A DNA stretch of 32,783 nt. Source: Bacillota bacterium. GTDB taxonomy: Bacteria; Bacillota; Clostridia; Oscillospirales; Acutalibacteraceae. Every line of letters starts with the position of its first letter. Position 1 is the stretch's first letter. The position numbers were made by a program, and so were the translations under genes. The notes beneath the pieces were generated by a model. It made no database searches. It was not told the origin of the DNA and saw only the letters and a list, made by a program, of their open reading frames with translations. Positions 24,558 to 32,267 of the stretch are shown one piece after another. The stretch spans positions 1 through 32,783 of the forward strand of contig JAUZPX010000003.1 of the NCBI GenBank assembly GCA_030705695.1, given 5' to 3'.

Positions 24558-25280
24558 TTAAAACATTCCAGGGAACTGTTTTATAATCCCGTTTGTAAAC
24601 TCATCAGCCATATCCATTGCCTGATTTTCAATTTTATCAAAAGAATGAATATCATTTACATAATCTTTTGATAAACGGTTTATTACTTCCTCTTTTGTTA
24701 AATCAAGATGGTCATAAAGCATATTGCGTATTTCATCCTGATCATAATAAGGATTGATTGTATGGAATGCGACAGCCATATCATCTGCATTTTTATACCA
24801 CTGTAAATTAAGCTTTTCAGCTTCTTGCATATCTTTGTTTTTCAGCGCTGTTATTAGCTGTTTGCCTATAGCAAGATGTTGTGTCAAAAGATTTGAAATT
24901 ATTTTTGCATCATCTGCACCATAATAAGGCATAAAGATTTTTGCAATATCATTTGGATTTTGCAAAAGTCGATTTGTAACAGCATCGGTATCAAGAAGAT
25001 TATCCACAATACTTATAATAAGCAACCGTGTCCATAGCACATGTTCAAACCAGACTCTGCGCAAATTATTAGAAAGAGTCATTTGACGGCTGCTAATTGT
25101 CCCAACGGGTGAAGCATTTCCTGGTGTTACCACAATTGTGGAGCCAACACGCATATTATAAGGATCGATATGCGCATTATCGTTAAGTAAACTTGCAACG
25201 GTTGTGTTAAAGTTTCTTGCAATTTTGTATAAACTGTCATCTGGCTGAATGGTATAGAAAAACTGATGTTGTGTATTCAT
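24558..25280 (-). CDS. LysM-domain protein with a C-terminal uncharacterised helical domain, possibly spore-associated
   Basis: 240 residues from the ATG at 25280, preceded by GAGGTG; an in-frame ATG four codons upstream is less well placed. No signal peptide is present. Residues about 8-52 form a LysM domain (YTIQPDDSLYKIARNFNTTVASLL and MRVGSTIVV), which binds GlcNAc-containing glycans. The rest (about 70-240) is helical, with LRRVWFEHVLWTRLLIISIV, LQNPNDIAKIFMPYYG, LNLQWYKNADDMA, INPYYDQDEIRNMLYDHL and IKQFPGMF. I recall this domain from Firmicutes proteins often mislabelled acetylglutamate kinase; it has none of the kinase motifs. LysM proteins without signal peptides in spore-formers are often coat or cortex proteins, and spoIIE lies next upstream, so a spore role is a reasonable guess only. 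Confidence 0.82.
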   Translation of the reverse strand: MNTQHQFFYTIQPDDSLYKIARNFNTTVASLLNDNAHIDPYNMRVGSTIVVTPGNASPVGTISSRQMTLSNNLRRVWFEHVLWTRLLIISIVDNLLDTDAVTNRLLQNPNDIAKIFMPYYGADDAKIISNLLTQHLAIGKQLITALKNKDMQEAEKLNLQWYKNADDMAVAFHTINPYYDQDEIRNMLYDHLDLTKEEVINRLSKDYVNDIHSFDKIENQAMDMADEFTNGIIKQFPGMF

Positions 25281-25397
25281 ACTGCACCTCATTTTATAAA
25301 TATATGGTACATTATATGCGAGCTTTTAAGTTGCTGTGAGCTGTTCTATTAAAATAAAACTATAAAAATATTTTAGTATAAATATTAACATTACAAT

Positions 25398-25435
25398 AAA
25401 GAAACCACGAACGTATATGAGTTCGTGGTTTCTTT
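25398..25435. terminator. Terminator of spoIIE
   Basis: AAAGAAACCACGAAC (25398-25412) pairs perfectly with GTTCGTGGTTTCTTT (25421-25435) around an 8-base loop. It lies just after the leftward spoIIE stop, with a T tract on both strands. Confidence 0.92.
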
Positions 25436-25454
25436 ATATATTAAACACTGATTA

Positions 25455-27782
25455 TCAATTTTTTGTCATCTTCATAACAATGGCTGTAACATCATCATCA
25501 TGCCCATCATTTCGGCGTCGAACAGCTTCATCTACAATTTCCGCTGCAAAATCGCGTGGCTCCCCCTCTTTCCAAGAAAGAATCATTTTCTCCAGCCAAT
25601 TTTCACCTATGGAAATAGCGCCATCGGAAACCATAACGACCACATCGTTTTCATCCAGCTCCTCATAATCATGCGAGAATCGCACACCTGGCAATATCCC
25701 AGCAGGAAGTGATGGAGAATCTTTTCGCATTATTTTTTCCCCCTTTCTAATTATTGTAAGCGGTGCCCCCGCTTTCATAAATTCAACTTCGCCCGTGAAT
25801 AAATCAATTGAGGACAAATCGAGCGTAGCAAGAGATTCGTCACCCGATTTCACCATAAGAGCTGAATTCACTACCTGCAATGCACAATCAAAACTTAAGC
25901 CAGCTTTACAAAGCTTTACCATAATAGCCGTTGCCATATTACCGTCAACAGCAGCTCGACCTCCCGTACCCATACCATCGCTGATAAGCGTAATAAGATG
26001 ACCGTTGCCATCATTGAAATAGTCAAAACAGTCTCCGCAAAGCATACCGTTTCCGCTGACATGCTGAGCACTTCCTATAGCAACATCAAAATACGGACGT
26101 TCACTCAACTGAATTCGAATGCGGTTCGGAGCTTCACTTATCATCGGCGGATCAAAACGACGACCGCAGGCTTTTGCTACTTCTTTTTGAAGTTTTACAT
26201 TTTTTAATTCACGGCGATCAGTTTCTGCTGTTTCAATTTCCACTGCCATTCTGCCGAATCTGTCAATACGGCAACTGACATCAATTGGAACAAGCCCCGC
26301 CTGTTTAAGCACCGTTATTATTCGCTGAGAAGCTTCGGTATCGAAGCGCTCAAAATTATCAAATTCCTCTGCCATATCCCCCAAAATTTGCGATAGCCCT
26401 GCAAACTGCCCTGCAACTACTCCTCGAATCTCACAGACACGGCGCTCTGCCGCCTCACCCGCTTTATAGGCATCGAAATTTCGATTTATCGATGATACCA
26501 TTTCAACTGGCTTACAGCATTTTTTCTGAAACGCTTCTGTAAATTCTTTTTCGGTTACAGTTCCGTGTTTTGTTAGTAAAGATGAGACGTGTGTAAATAC
26601 CTCAGAATTTTTTAGCTTTTGATGCTCCCAGCAAAAAGTCTTTAATCCGCACCGTGAGCAGGTATCCTCAATTGTTTTACTATAAATACTGTCAACATTT
26701 GCAGTATAGAATTTTTGCAGCTTGTCCGCCACGTCGTTTACTGAATCCGTTACATCGCTTAATGCCCTTGAGGCAAAGTCCAACCGCATAATTACCGAGC
26801 GGCGAAGACCTTCTGAATTGTTTGTTCCTGCAGCAGGAGCAAAAATCGCTGCAACTGTATTTCCAAGTTCTTTCGGAAGCACCATGAAAATTGCTGATGC
26901 AATAACCATTTCAATTAATGCAGCCTGAACCATGCTTGGATCGGCAGAATTTATAACCATTACCGCATTACATAGAATAAAAGTAACAGCGGAACCGACT
27001 TTACCCGTAGGAGCAAACAATCCTGCCATTAATCCGCCAAAAGCATACGCACCTGAAATAAATGTAAGATCTGTTGATGCCATGCTGAAAATTATTCCGG
27101 TGGCAATTCCTGCAATACAGCCGCCAGCAATTCCTCCATACCTTGCACAAAGCAAAATAATTAGAATTGCAATAATTCTACCCAGTGAAACCGAAGATAC
27201 GGTTATACCTGAAAATGCAAGTATAAATATGCAACCTGACATCACAAGACAAGCAATCTCCTGCTGATTTAACGCAGTAAGACTTCGTGATCCTACGCTG
27301 ATATCAATGCTTCGAGAAAAAAAGAATGCACCCACGGCTGCAAGCATAGCTTCTATTAAACACATAGCTAACGTTGGCATATTGTTGCTATGTATAGTCA
27401 GAAGCACAAAACCCGTTGCCATTATCGGAAAGAAAGCAATTATCGGTGCAAACAACTTACTTTTTGATATTCGCTTAATATCGTTAAGTGTCCATCGAAT
27501 TGCCGCCACAGCAATAACCGCTGCAACATATCTGAAACTGTTTGAAGGCGATAAAAGCATATACCCCACTATTGTTCCTGCAAGTGAAGCTACAACTTTC
27601 TTGGGCGGAACCGCAGCAATATATGACGCTCCAAAAGGTGCCAATGAGCCAAAAATTGCTCCTCTTGCAACAATAATACCTGATGCAAAACAAATCAATT
27701 GCATCACAATCGCTTTGATTGTTTTCGCTGAAAATTCCTGGTTATTTATTTCTCTTGTCTTTGCTATTGTACTTGCTGACAT
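25455..27782 (-). CDS. spoIIE: Stage II sporulation protein E (PP2C serine phosphatase)
   Basis: 775 residues from the ATG at 27782; B. subtilis SpoIIE has about 827. An open frame continues to 27968, but the promoter at 27831-27863 lies inside it, so the shorter start is right. About ten N-terminal membrane helices (roughly 20-300) precede a regulatory region with a Cys cluster (DTCSRCGLKTFCWEH) and a C-terminal PP2C domain. The domain has LISDGMGTGGRAA and NDGHDDDVTAIVM as metal-binding motifs. In the forespore it dephosphorylates SpoIIAA to activate sigma-F, and it also acts at the polar septum. Its presence shows a sporulation-capable lineage. It appears monocistronic. Confidence 0.96.
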   Translation of the reverse strand: MSASTIAKTREINNQEFSAKTIKAIVMQLICFASGIIVARGAIFGSLAPFGASYIAAVPPKKVVASLAGTIVGYMLLSPSNSFRYVAAVIAVAAIRWTLNDIKRISKSKLFAPIIAFFPIMATGFVLLTIHSNNMPTLAMCLIEAMLAAVGAFFFSRSIDISVGSRSLTALNQQEIACLVMSGCIFILAFSGITVSSVSLGRIIAILIILLCARYGGIAGGCIAGIATGIIFSMASTDLTFISGAYAFGGLMAGLFAPTGKVGSAVTFILCNAVMVINSADPSMVQAALIEMVIASAIFMVLPKELGNTVAAIFAPAAGTNNSEGLRRSVIMRLDFASRALSDVTDSVNDVADKLQKFYTANVDSIYSKTIEDTCSRCGLKTFCWEHQKLKNSEVFTHVSSLLTKHGTVTEKEFTEAFQKKCCKPVEMVSSINRNFDAYKAGEAAERRVCEIRGVVAGQFAGLSQILGDMAEEFDNFERFDTEASQRIITVLKQAGLVPIDVSCRIDRFGRMAVEIETAETDRRELKNVKLQKEVAKACGRRFDPPMISEAPNRIRIQLSERPYFDVAIGSAQHVSGNGMLCGDCFDYFNDGNGHLITLISDGMGTGGRAAVDGNMATAIMVKLCKAGLSFDCALQVVNSALMVKSGDESLATLDLSSIDLFTGEVEFMKAGAPLTIIRKGEKIMRKDSPSLPAGILPGVRFSHDYEELDENDVVVMVSDGAISIGENWLEKMILSWKEGEPRDFAAEIVDEAVRRRNDGHDDDVTAIVMKMTKN

Positions 27783-27830
27783 TTTTTCACCGTCTTTAAT
27801 TTCATTTTCCGTTCTTTTGGAACAGTTCAA

Positions 27831-27863
27831 ATTATAAGACGAAAGTGCCATAGGATTTGTCAA
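27831..27863 (-). promoter_or_regulatory. spoIIE promoter with 21-bp spacer and a Spo0A-box-like site
   Basis: Minus strand TTGACA (27858-27863) and TATAAT (27831-27836), both perfect, separated by 21 bases instead of 17. The B. subtilis spoIIE promoter, activated by phosphorylated Spo0A, is known for the same long spacing. TGACAAA over the -35 matches the Spo0A box TGNCGAA at six of seven positions. The start site near 27824 gives a 40-base leader to the ATG at 27782. Confidence 0.8.
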
Positions 27864-27951
27864 ATTCTTGATGTTTATTTTTAGCTCTTTTTGCCGTAAA
27901 TATATGGAACAACAGATATACAAAATGCCTACACAAGATGTAGTACAACAA

Positions 27952-28005
27952 AAAAAGACTCGGTACATAAATTGAAAAAATTTCTTTTCAGTACCGAATC
28001 TTTTT
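27952..28005 (-). terminator. Terminator of the maltodextrin operon
   Basis: AAAAAGA-TCGGTAC-type arms (27952-27966 and 27991-28005) pair with one mismatch around a 24-base A/T-rich loop, flanked by A and T runs. It lies about 30 bases after the amylase stop and shields spoIIE from read-through. Confidence 0.82.
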
Positions 28006-28036
28006 ATTTTTAATTTTACTAATCGTGAATTATATT

Positions 28037-29698
28037 TTATTTTGTAGCCAAAATTGCCGTCGAATACGGCGGAATATGCAATGTTCCGTCGCTATCTAAA
28101 GTAATGTGAGGAATCGTCTTTTTTCCGCTTCCGTCATCTATTTGACCACATCCCACTAAATCTGCAATAATTTTAGGATTTTTAATCATTTTGTCGGTGA
28201 TTTTCAACGCTTTTGTTGTATCACTGCTTAAATTATGAATTATAAGCATATCTTTACCCTGATAGGTATTGATATAAGCACCGATATTGATATCACCAAA
28301 ATCAACGACCTGCGTTATTGTTCCTCTGGCAATCCCGGGATTTTGATCCTTAATCTTTATAATTCTTCGATAATAATTTAAAAGTGACTGTGAATCTGCC
28401 AATTGAGTTTCAACGCTACCAGCTTTAGGAATGTTCGGGTCAACAACACCCGGAGGTAAATCTGTAATTCCTTTTGTATTCTTAGTTGACCAAATCATCG
28501 GCGTACGTTTGGAAGCATCTGTAGAAATACTTGTCATTCCCAGTTCTTCACCATAATAAGTAAAGGAGTTACCCGGGAAAAGCATATACAATGCTGCTGC
28601 TGCTTTTTCCATTGAAAGCTGCTCCCAAAGATCTGAAGCACTGCGCACCTGATCATGATTTGAAAGAAAGTTTGCATCTATGCCATTCGGATTCGACTTT
28701 TTAAAAATTTCTTGCCAATTTTTCATTTTTGAAACAGCAAAACCTGAATTTGAACGAACAGCACTTATATAAAAACCTCCTACCTCAGAAAACGGGAAAT
28801 TAAACAAGCTGTCAATACCTGATTTATAGTTATCTGATATCTGTGCGTTGCCTTCCCAGTCCTCGCCTACCATGTAGATATCGCTTTTTAAAGTTTTAGC
28901 CGTTCCGTAAAGCCATGTCAAAAAGCTTTCACTTGTAATATTTGTATCATTATAATACTTAACTGCATCAAGTCTGAAACCGTCAACACCACGATCAAGC
29001 CAGAACTTCATAATTTTTTTGAATTCATCTCTTGTGCATTGCTGTGTTAAATCCCATTCTGGCATTTCACCACCGAAATTTGCTTCGTAATACCAATTAT
29101 CTGTTCCTGATACTGGCTTATAACCACCTGGCTGAACACTTGCCTGTTTAAAGCAAAAATATTTGGCATCATGAGTTGAATCACCATTTCGAAGCTCTTC
29201 ACATGCCTTTTTAAACAGAGGCAGTGAACTTGAACAGTGATTAATAACAAGATCAAGAATAACTTTGACGCCACGTTTATGTGCAGCTGACATAAGATTA
29301 TCGAAATCTTTCAGTGTACCGTATGCTGGATCAACATTATAATAATCGGTAACGTCATACTTATGATACGATGGTGAAGACATAATAGGCATCAACCAAA
29401 TACCGTCGGCACCAAGGTCATTACCGCTGTTTGGATTTCCGTCATTTATATAATCCAGTTTTTGGGTAAGACCGTTTAAATCGCCTGTCCCATCATTGTT
29501 GCTGTCATAAAATGAGTTGACAAATACTTCATAATAATTTCTGTACTTATCTGTTGAAGCTGTTGCCTTGACTCCTTCTATTGGATCTTTGTATGCAACA
29601 TTAGCTTGTCCGGAAGAAGATGCTTGCTGAGTGCATCCTGTAAGAAAAACAGTGGCTGTAAGGCACAGCACCAAAATTCCTGAAATAAACTTTTTCAT
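28037..29698 (-). CDS. Extracellular GH13 alpha-amylase family lipoprotein
   Basis: 553 residues. The signal peptide ends in a clear lipobox, LTGC with Cys22, so the enzyme should be anchored on the outer face of the membrane. The GH13 barrel has a calcium-type loop (DSNNDGTGDL, 65-74), region I DLVINHC, nucleophile Asp244 in GFRLDAV, acid/base Glu279 in MVGEDWEG and Asp349 in LSNHDQV. A short C-terminal beta domain ends the protein. Overall it resembles GH13_36-like alpha-amylases. It has no dockerin, CBM or X25 module, so it would act as a free membrane lipoprotein feeding MalEFG. GAGGTG precedes the ATG. It is the last gene of the mal operon, after a terminator-like hairpin. Confidence 0.93.
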   Translation of the reverse strand: MKKFISGILVLCLTATVFLTGCTQQASSSGQANVAYKDPIEGVKATASTDKYRNYYEVFVNSFYDSNNDGTGDLNGLTQKLDYINDGNPNSGNDLGADGIWLMPIMSSPSYHKYDVTDYYNVDPAYGTLKDFDNLMSAAHKRGVKVILDLVINHCSSSLPLFKKACEELRNGDSTHDAKYFCFKQASVQPGGYKPVSGTDNWYYEANFGGEMPEWDLTQQCTRDEFKKIMKFWLDRGVDGFRLDAVKYYNDTNITSESFLTWLYGTAKTLKSDIYMVGEDWEGNAQISDNYKSGIDSLFNFPFSEVGGFYISAVRSNSGFAVSKMKNWQEIFKKSNPNGIDANFLSNHDQVRSASDLWEQLSMEKAAAALYMLFPGNSFTYYGEELGMTSISTDASKRTPMIWSTKNTKGITDLPPGVVDPNIPKAGSVETQLADSQSLLNYYRRIIKIKDQNPGIARGTITQVVDFGDINIGAYINTYQGKDMLIIHNLSSDTTKALKITDKMIKNPKIIADLVGCGQIDDGSGKKTIPHITLDSDGTLHIPPYSTAILATK

Positions 29699-29732
29699 AA
29701 TAACACCTCAATACATAAAAACATTAAATTTC

Positions 29733-29767
29733 AGAAAAACAGAGGCAGAAGATAATCTACTGCCTCT
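29733..29767 (-). terminator. Terminator-like hairpin between malG and the amylase gene
   Basis: On the minus strand AGAGGCAG (29760-29767) pairs with CTGCCTCT (29741-29748), with extra inner pairing. It is followed by GTTTTTC. It may cause partial termination, lowering amylase expression relative to the transporter. Confidence 0.6.
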
Positions 29768-29778
29768 AGTTTTATAAG

Positions 29779-30639
29779 TTAACCTTTGACTGCGCCACCT
29801 GTGACGCCTTCTACATAGAATTTCTGCAATTTTAAGAAGAGTAGAGTAATTGGAACTGCAATGAGTACCGAACCTGCACAGAAATACAGATATTGAGTAT
29901 TGATATTTTCGGAATTTACCATCTGCAATAACATATATGCAATAGTAAAGTTTTCCGGGTGATTTGGTCCGATAATAAAACCTATGAAGATAAAATCGCA
30001 CCAAGGACCGATAAACGAAGTTAAAATGGTGTAAATTACAATAGGCTTTGACATTGGCAAAATAATTTTCCAGAAAATCTGGTTTTTTGTTGCTCCGTCA
30101 ATTGTTGCCGCTTCATCCAGCGCTCTTGGAATTGTATCAAAAAAGCCTTTTGAAATTAAGTATCCAAGACCCGCAGTAGCCGAATAGCAAATAATCAGTG
30201 AAACTAATCTGCCATCAAGATTCATTGCTTTAAGCAAATAATAGATAGCGATCATTGTCATGAATCCAGGGAACATTCCTAAAATCATACCAATATTAAT
30301 GAAGAATTTACGTGTTTTAAAACGCAAGCGGCTAAATGTATAGCTAACCATCAAAACTGAGAATGTAGACAAAACACAAGAACAACAAGCAACGAACAAT
30401 GTGTTGGTAAAGCAGTGTAGATAGTTAAATGTTGTATCATTATTTGTGAAAAGCTCTATATAGTTGTTAAGCGTCCAGTCTTGCGGTATAAGATAAACTG
30501 GTGCAACACCGCCAGTAGCACGAAATGATGTCATAATCAAATCCGCAATCGGCAACACCCAAATAATACATAAAACCGAAAGAAAAATGTAAATCAGCGT
30601 GTTTGAAATAATTCTTCTTGCCTTATAACTTTTTATCAT
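29779..30639 (-). CDS. malG: Maltodextrin ABC transporter permease MalG
   Basis: 286 residues with six membrane helices, a normal MalG size. It forms half of the channel for maltodextrin import. The ATPase-docking EAA loop reads RALDEAATIDGATKNQIFWKI followed by ILPMSKP. The C-terminal FYVEGVTGGAVKG is a typical MalG ending. GAGGAGG precedes the ATG, which overlaps the malF stop by four bases. No MalK ATPase is encoded in the visible part of the operon, as in many Firmicutes that share one MsmX-type ATPase among importers. Confidence 0.95.
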   Translation of the reverse strand: MIKSYKARRIISNTLIYIFLSVLCIIWVLPIADLIMTSFRATGGVAPVYLIPQDWTLNNYIELFTNNDTTFNYLHCFTNTLFVACCSCVLSTFSVLMVSYTFSRLRFKTRKFFINIGMILGMFPGFMTMIAIYYLLKAMNLDGRLVSLIICYSATAGLGYLISKGFFDTIPRALDEAATIDGATKNQIFWKIILPMSKPIVIYTILTSFIGPWCDFIFIGFIIGPNHPENFTIAYMLLQMVNSENINTQYLYFCAGSVLIAVPITLLFLKLQKFYVEGVTGGAVKG

Positions 30640-32126
30640 GAGAATTCCTCCTCATTACGCGCTGATTTAGACATATTAAATGTAATCAATGTAAATGCGG
30701 CGCAAATAATAAACACAATAATACCGATTGTTGCTGCGAGCTTGAAGTTTGAATCAACGGTTGTCAATTTAAACAGCCATGTAACAAGCAAGTCTGTTTG
30801 CCCAGCCTGATAGTAATTTGCCGTTGCCGGACCGCCGTTAGTAAGTAGATAAATAACGTTAAAGTTATTTAAGTTACCTACAAATTGAGTAATCAAATAC
30901 GGTGTGGTAACAAACAACATATACGGTAATGTGATTTTTGTAAATGTTTTGAAAGGACTTGCTCCATCAATACGTGCCGACTCATAAAGCTCTTCCGGAA
31001 TATTCATAAGAATACCGCTGGTAATCAAAATTGTATAGGGAATACCTACCCATAAATTGACAATAAGAACGGTTGCTTTCGGAAGAATCGAATTAACCTT
31101 ATCCAAAAATTGAATCGGAGCATGCGTAATTCCGTAAGATTGCAATAAAGTATTAACAATACCTGTATCTTGAAGCATTTGATTCATAAACAACAATGTA
31201 ACAAACTGTGGTACTGCAATTGTCAGAACAAACATTGTTCTGAATAAAGATTTACACTTAATACCTTTTTTGTTAATCATTAATGCCAATATCATTCCAA
31301 GGATATAGTTACTGAAAGTTGCAATAATAGCCCACACAAATGTCCATTCCGTAAGTTTTTTAAATGTATAAGCCTTTAGAGGGTTACCGCCTAAAATATC
31401 GTGAAAGTTTTGTGTTCCTACCCACTGGAATAAGTATGCCTGTGGCTGATGGTTTGAATCGAAATTAGTAAAGGCAATTAATATCATAAAGATCAGTGGT
31501 ATGATAAGAAAAACCGAAATCATTACGATAGGATATGTCAATAATGTTGTATGATATCTCTTATCAAACAGATCTCTAAATTCCGAAATAAAGCTTGCAG
31601 GTTTTCTTCCTTCTTTTACATCTGTTTCAACTTTATATGCCATTTTCGTACTTGCAACATAAATAAAGAAAACAGCAATTGAAATAAGAATAGTCATAAC
31701 GCTGTATAAAAGGATGTGCATTGAGTTATCGCCATTAACTAAAATATTACACTCTGCAAGACCTGACTTTTGCTGAATTAATCCTAATGTCGGAAACATT
31801 TGCAAATAACCCCAGCCAAAGTTAATCATGAATAATATGTATGAAAATTCAATTGCAAGAAGTAAAATTCCTTTAATAATTTGTCCGCGAACAATATTAC
31901 CAAAACCCATAATTACAAATGAAATTTTGGTTGCGAAATCTCCGCGAATAAAACGAAGGAAATAGTTTTTAATTCCAAATACAATTCCTAATAAAAATCC
32001 TAAAATAGCTTTCCCAAGAAAAATAATTCCATTTCCAATATTTTTGGGTAAATTTTTAAACCCTTGTATGGTTTTGAATATGGTTCTTTGAAAGGCACTT
32101 TTACTGGCATAATCAATATAATTCAT
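30636..32126 (-). CDS. malF: Maltodextrin ABC transporter permease MalF, long N-terminus
   Basis: 496 residues. A long N-terminal part (about 1-170) contains amphipathic and membrane segments, including the GQIIKGILLLAIEFSYILFM region common in Firmicutes MalF-like proteins, ahead of the canonical permease domain. The EAA loop is LYESARIDGASPFKTFTKITLPYM (about 395-420). It is followed by NNFNVIYLLTNGGP, a hallmark of sugar-importing MalF/UgpA permeases. It lies 141 bases after the malE stop, with an intercistronic hairpin between them, and overlaps malG by four bases. GGAGTG-like sequence precedes the ATG. Maltodextrin specificity is inferred from family resemblance and the amylase in the same operon. 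Confidence 0.94.
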   Translation of the reverse strand: MNYIDYASKSAFQRTIFKTIQGFKNLPKNIGNGIIFLGKAILGFLLGIVFGIKNYFLRFIRGDFATKISFVIMGFGNIVRGQIIKGILLLAIEFSYILFMINFGWGYLQMFPTLGLIQQKSGLAECNILVNGDNSMHILLYSVMTILISIAVFFIYVASTKMAYKVETDVKEGRKPASFISEFRDLFDKRYHTTLLTYPIVMISVFLIIPLIFMILIAFTNFDSNHQPQAYLFQWVGTQNFHDILGGNPLKAYTFKKLTEWTFVWAIIATFSNYILGMILALMINKKGIKCKSLFRTMFVLTIAVPQFVTLLFMNQMLQDTGIVNTLLQSYGITHAPIQFLDKVNSILPKATVLIVNLWVGIPYTILITSGILMNIPEELYESARIDGASPFKTFTKITLPYMLFVTTPYLITQFVGNLNNFNVIYLLTNGGPATANYYQAGQTDLLVTWLFKLTTVDSNFKLAATIGIIVFIICAAFTLITFNMSKSARNEEEFS

Positions 32127-32267
32127 TCGTTCACACTCCTTTGCCGAAATATAAAATGCCTTACCATGAAAAATGAAACAGTTTCATTGCTTTATTCAAG
32201 CAGCTTGGGCGAACCCAAACTGCTTGAACAAACATTTTATATTTTTAAACTAAATTAATGCTATATT
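32127..32267 (-). promoter_or_regulatory. malE-malF intercistronic region with a strong stem-loop
   Basis: A long imperfect stem pairs 32195-32209 with 32214-32228 around a 4-base loop (TTCG on the minus strand). It has no T tract on the downstream side, so it is unlikely to be a full terminator and may protect the malE transcript. A second perfect palindrome, AATGAAAC-A-GTTTCATT, lies at 32172-32188, about 45 bases before the malF start. Confidence 0.7.

Noticed and set aside
27307..27837. 176-codon plus-strand frame
   Set aside because: Antisense shadow of the spoIIE membrane region, with no ribosome site or recognisable domain.
27783..27968. N-terminal extension of spoIIE to the first in-frame ATG
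   Set aside because: The extension contains the TTGACA/TATAAT promoter, lacks a ribosome site and does not resemble SpoIIE.
28037..29698. Dockerin-bearing amylosome enzyme
   Set aside because: No dockerin repeat was found; the protein is a lipoprotein with only GH13 and a short beta domain.
32172..32188. CcpA cre site
   Set aside because: The palindrome lacks the central CG required by the cre consensus and lies inside the operon rather than at its promoter.
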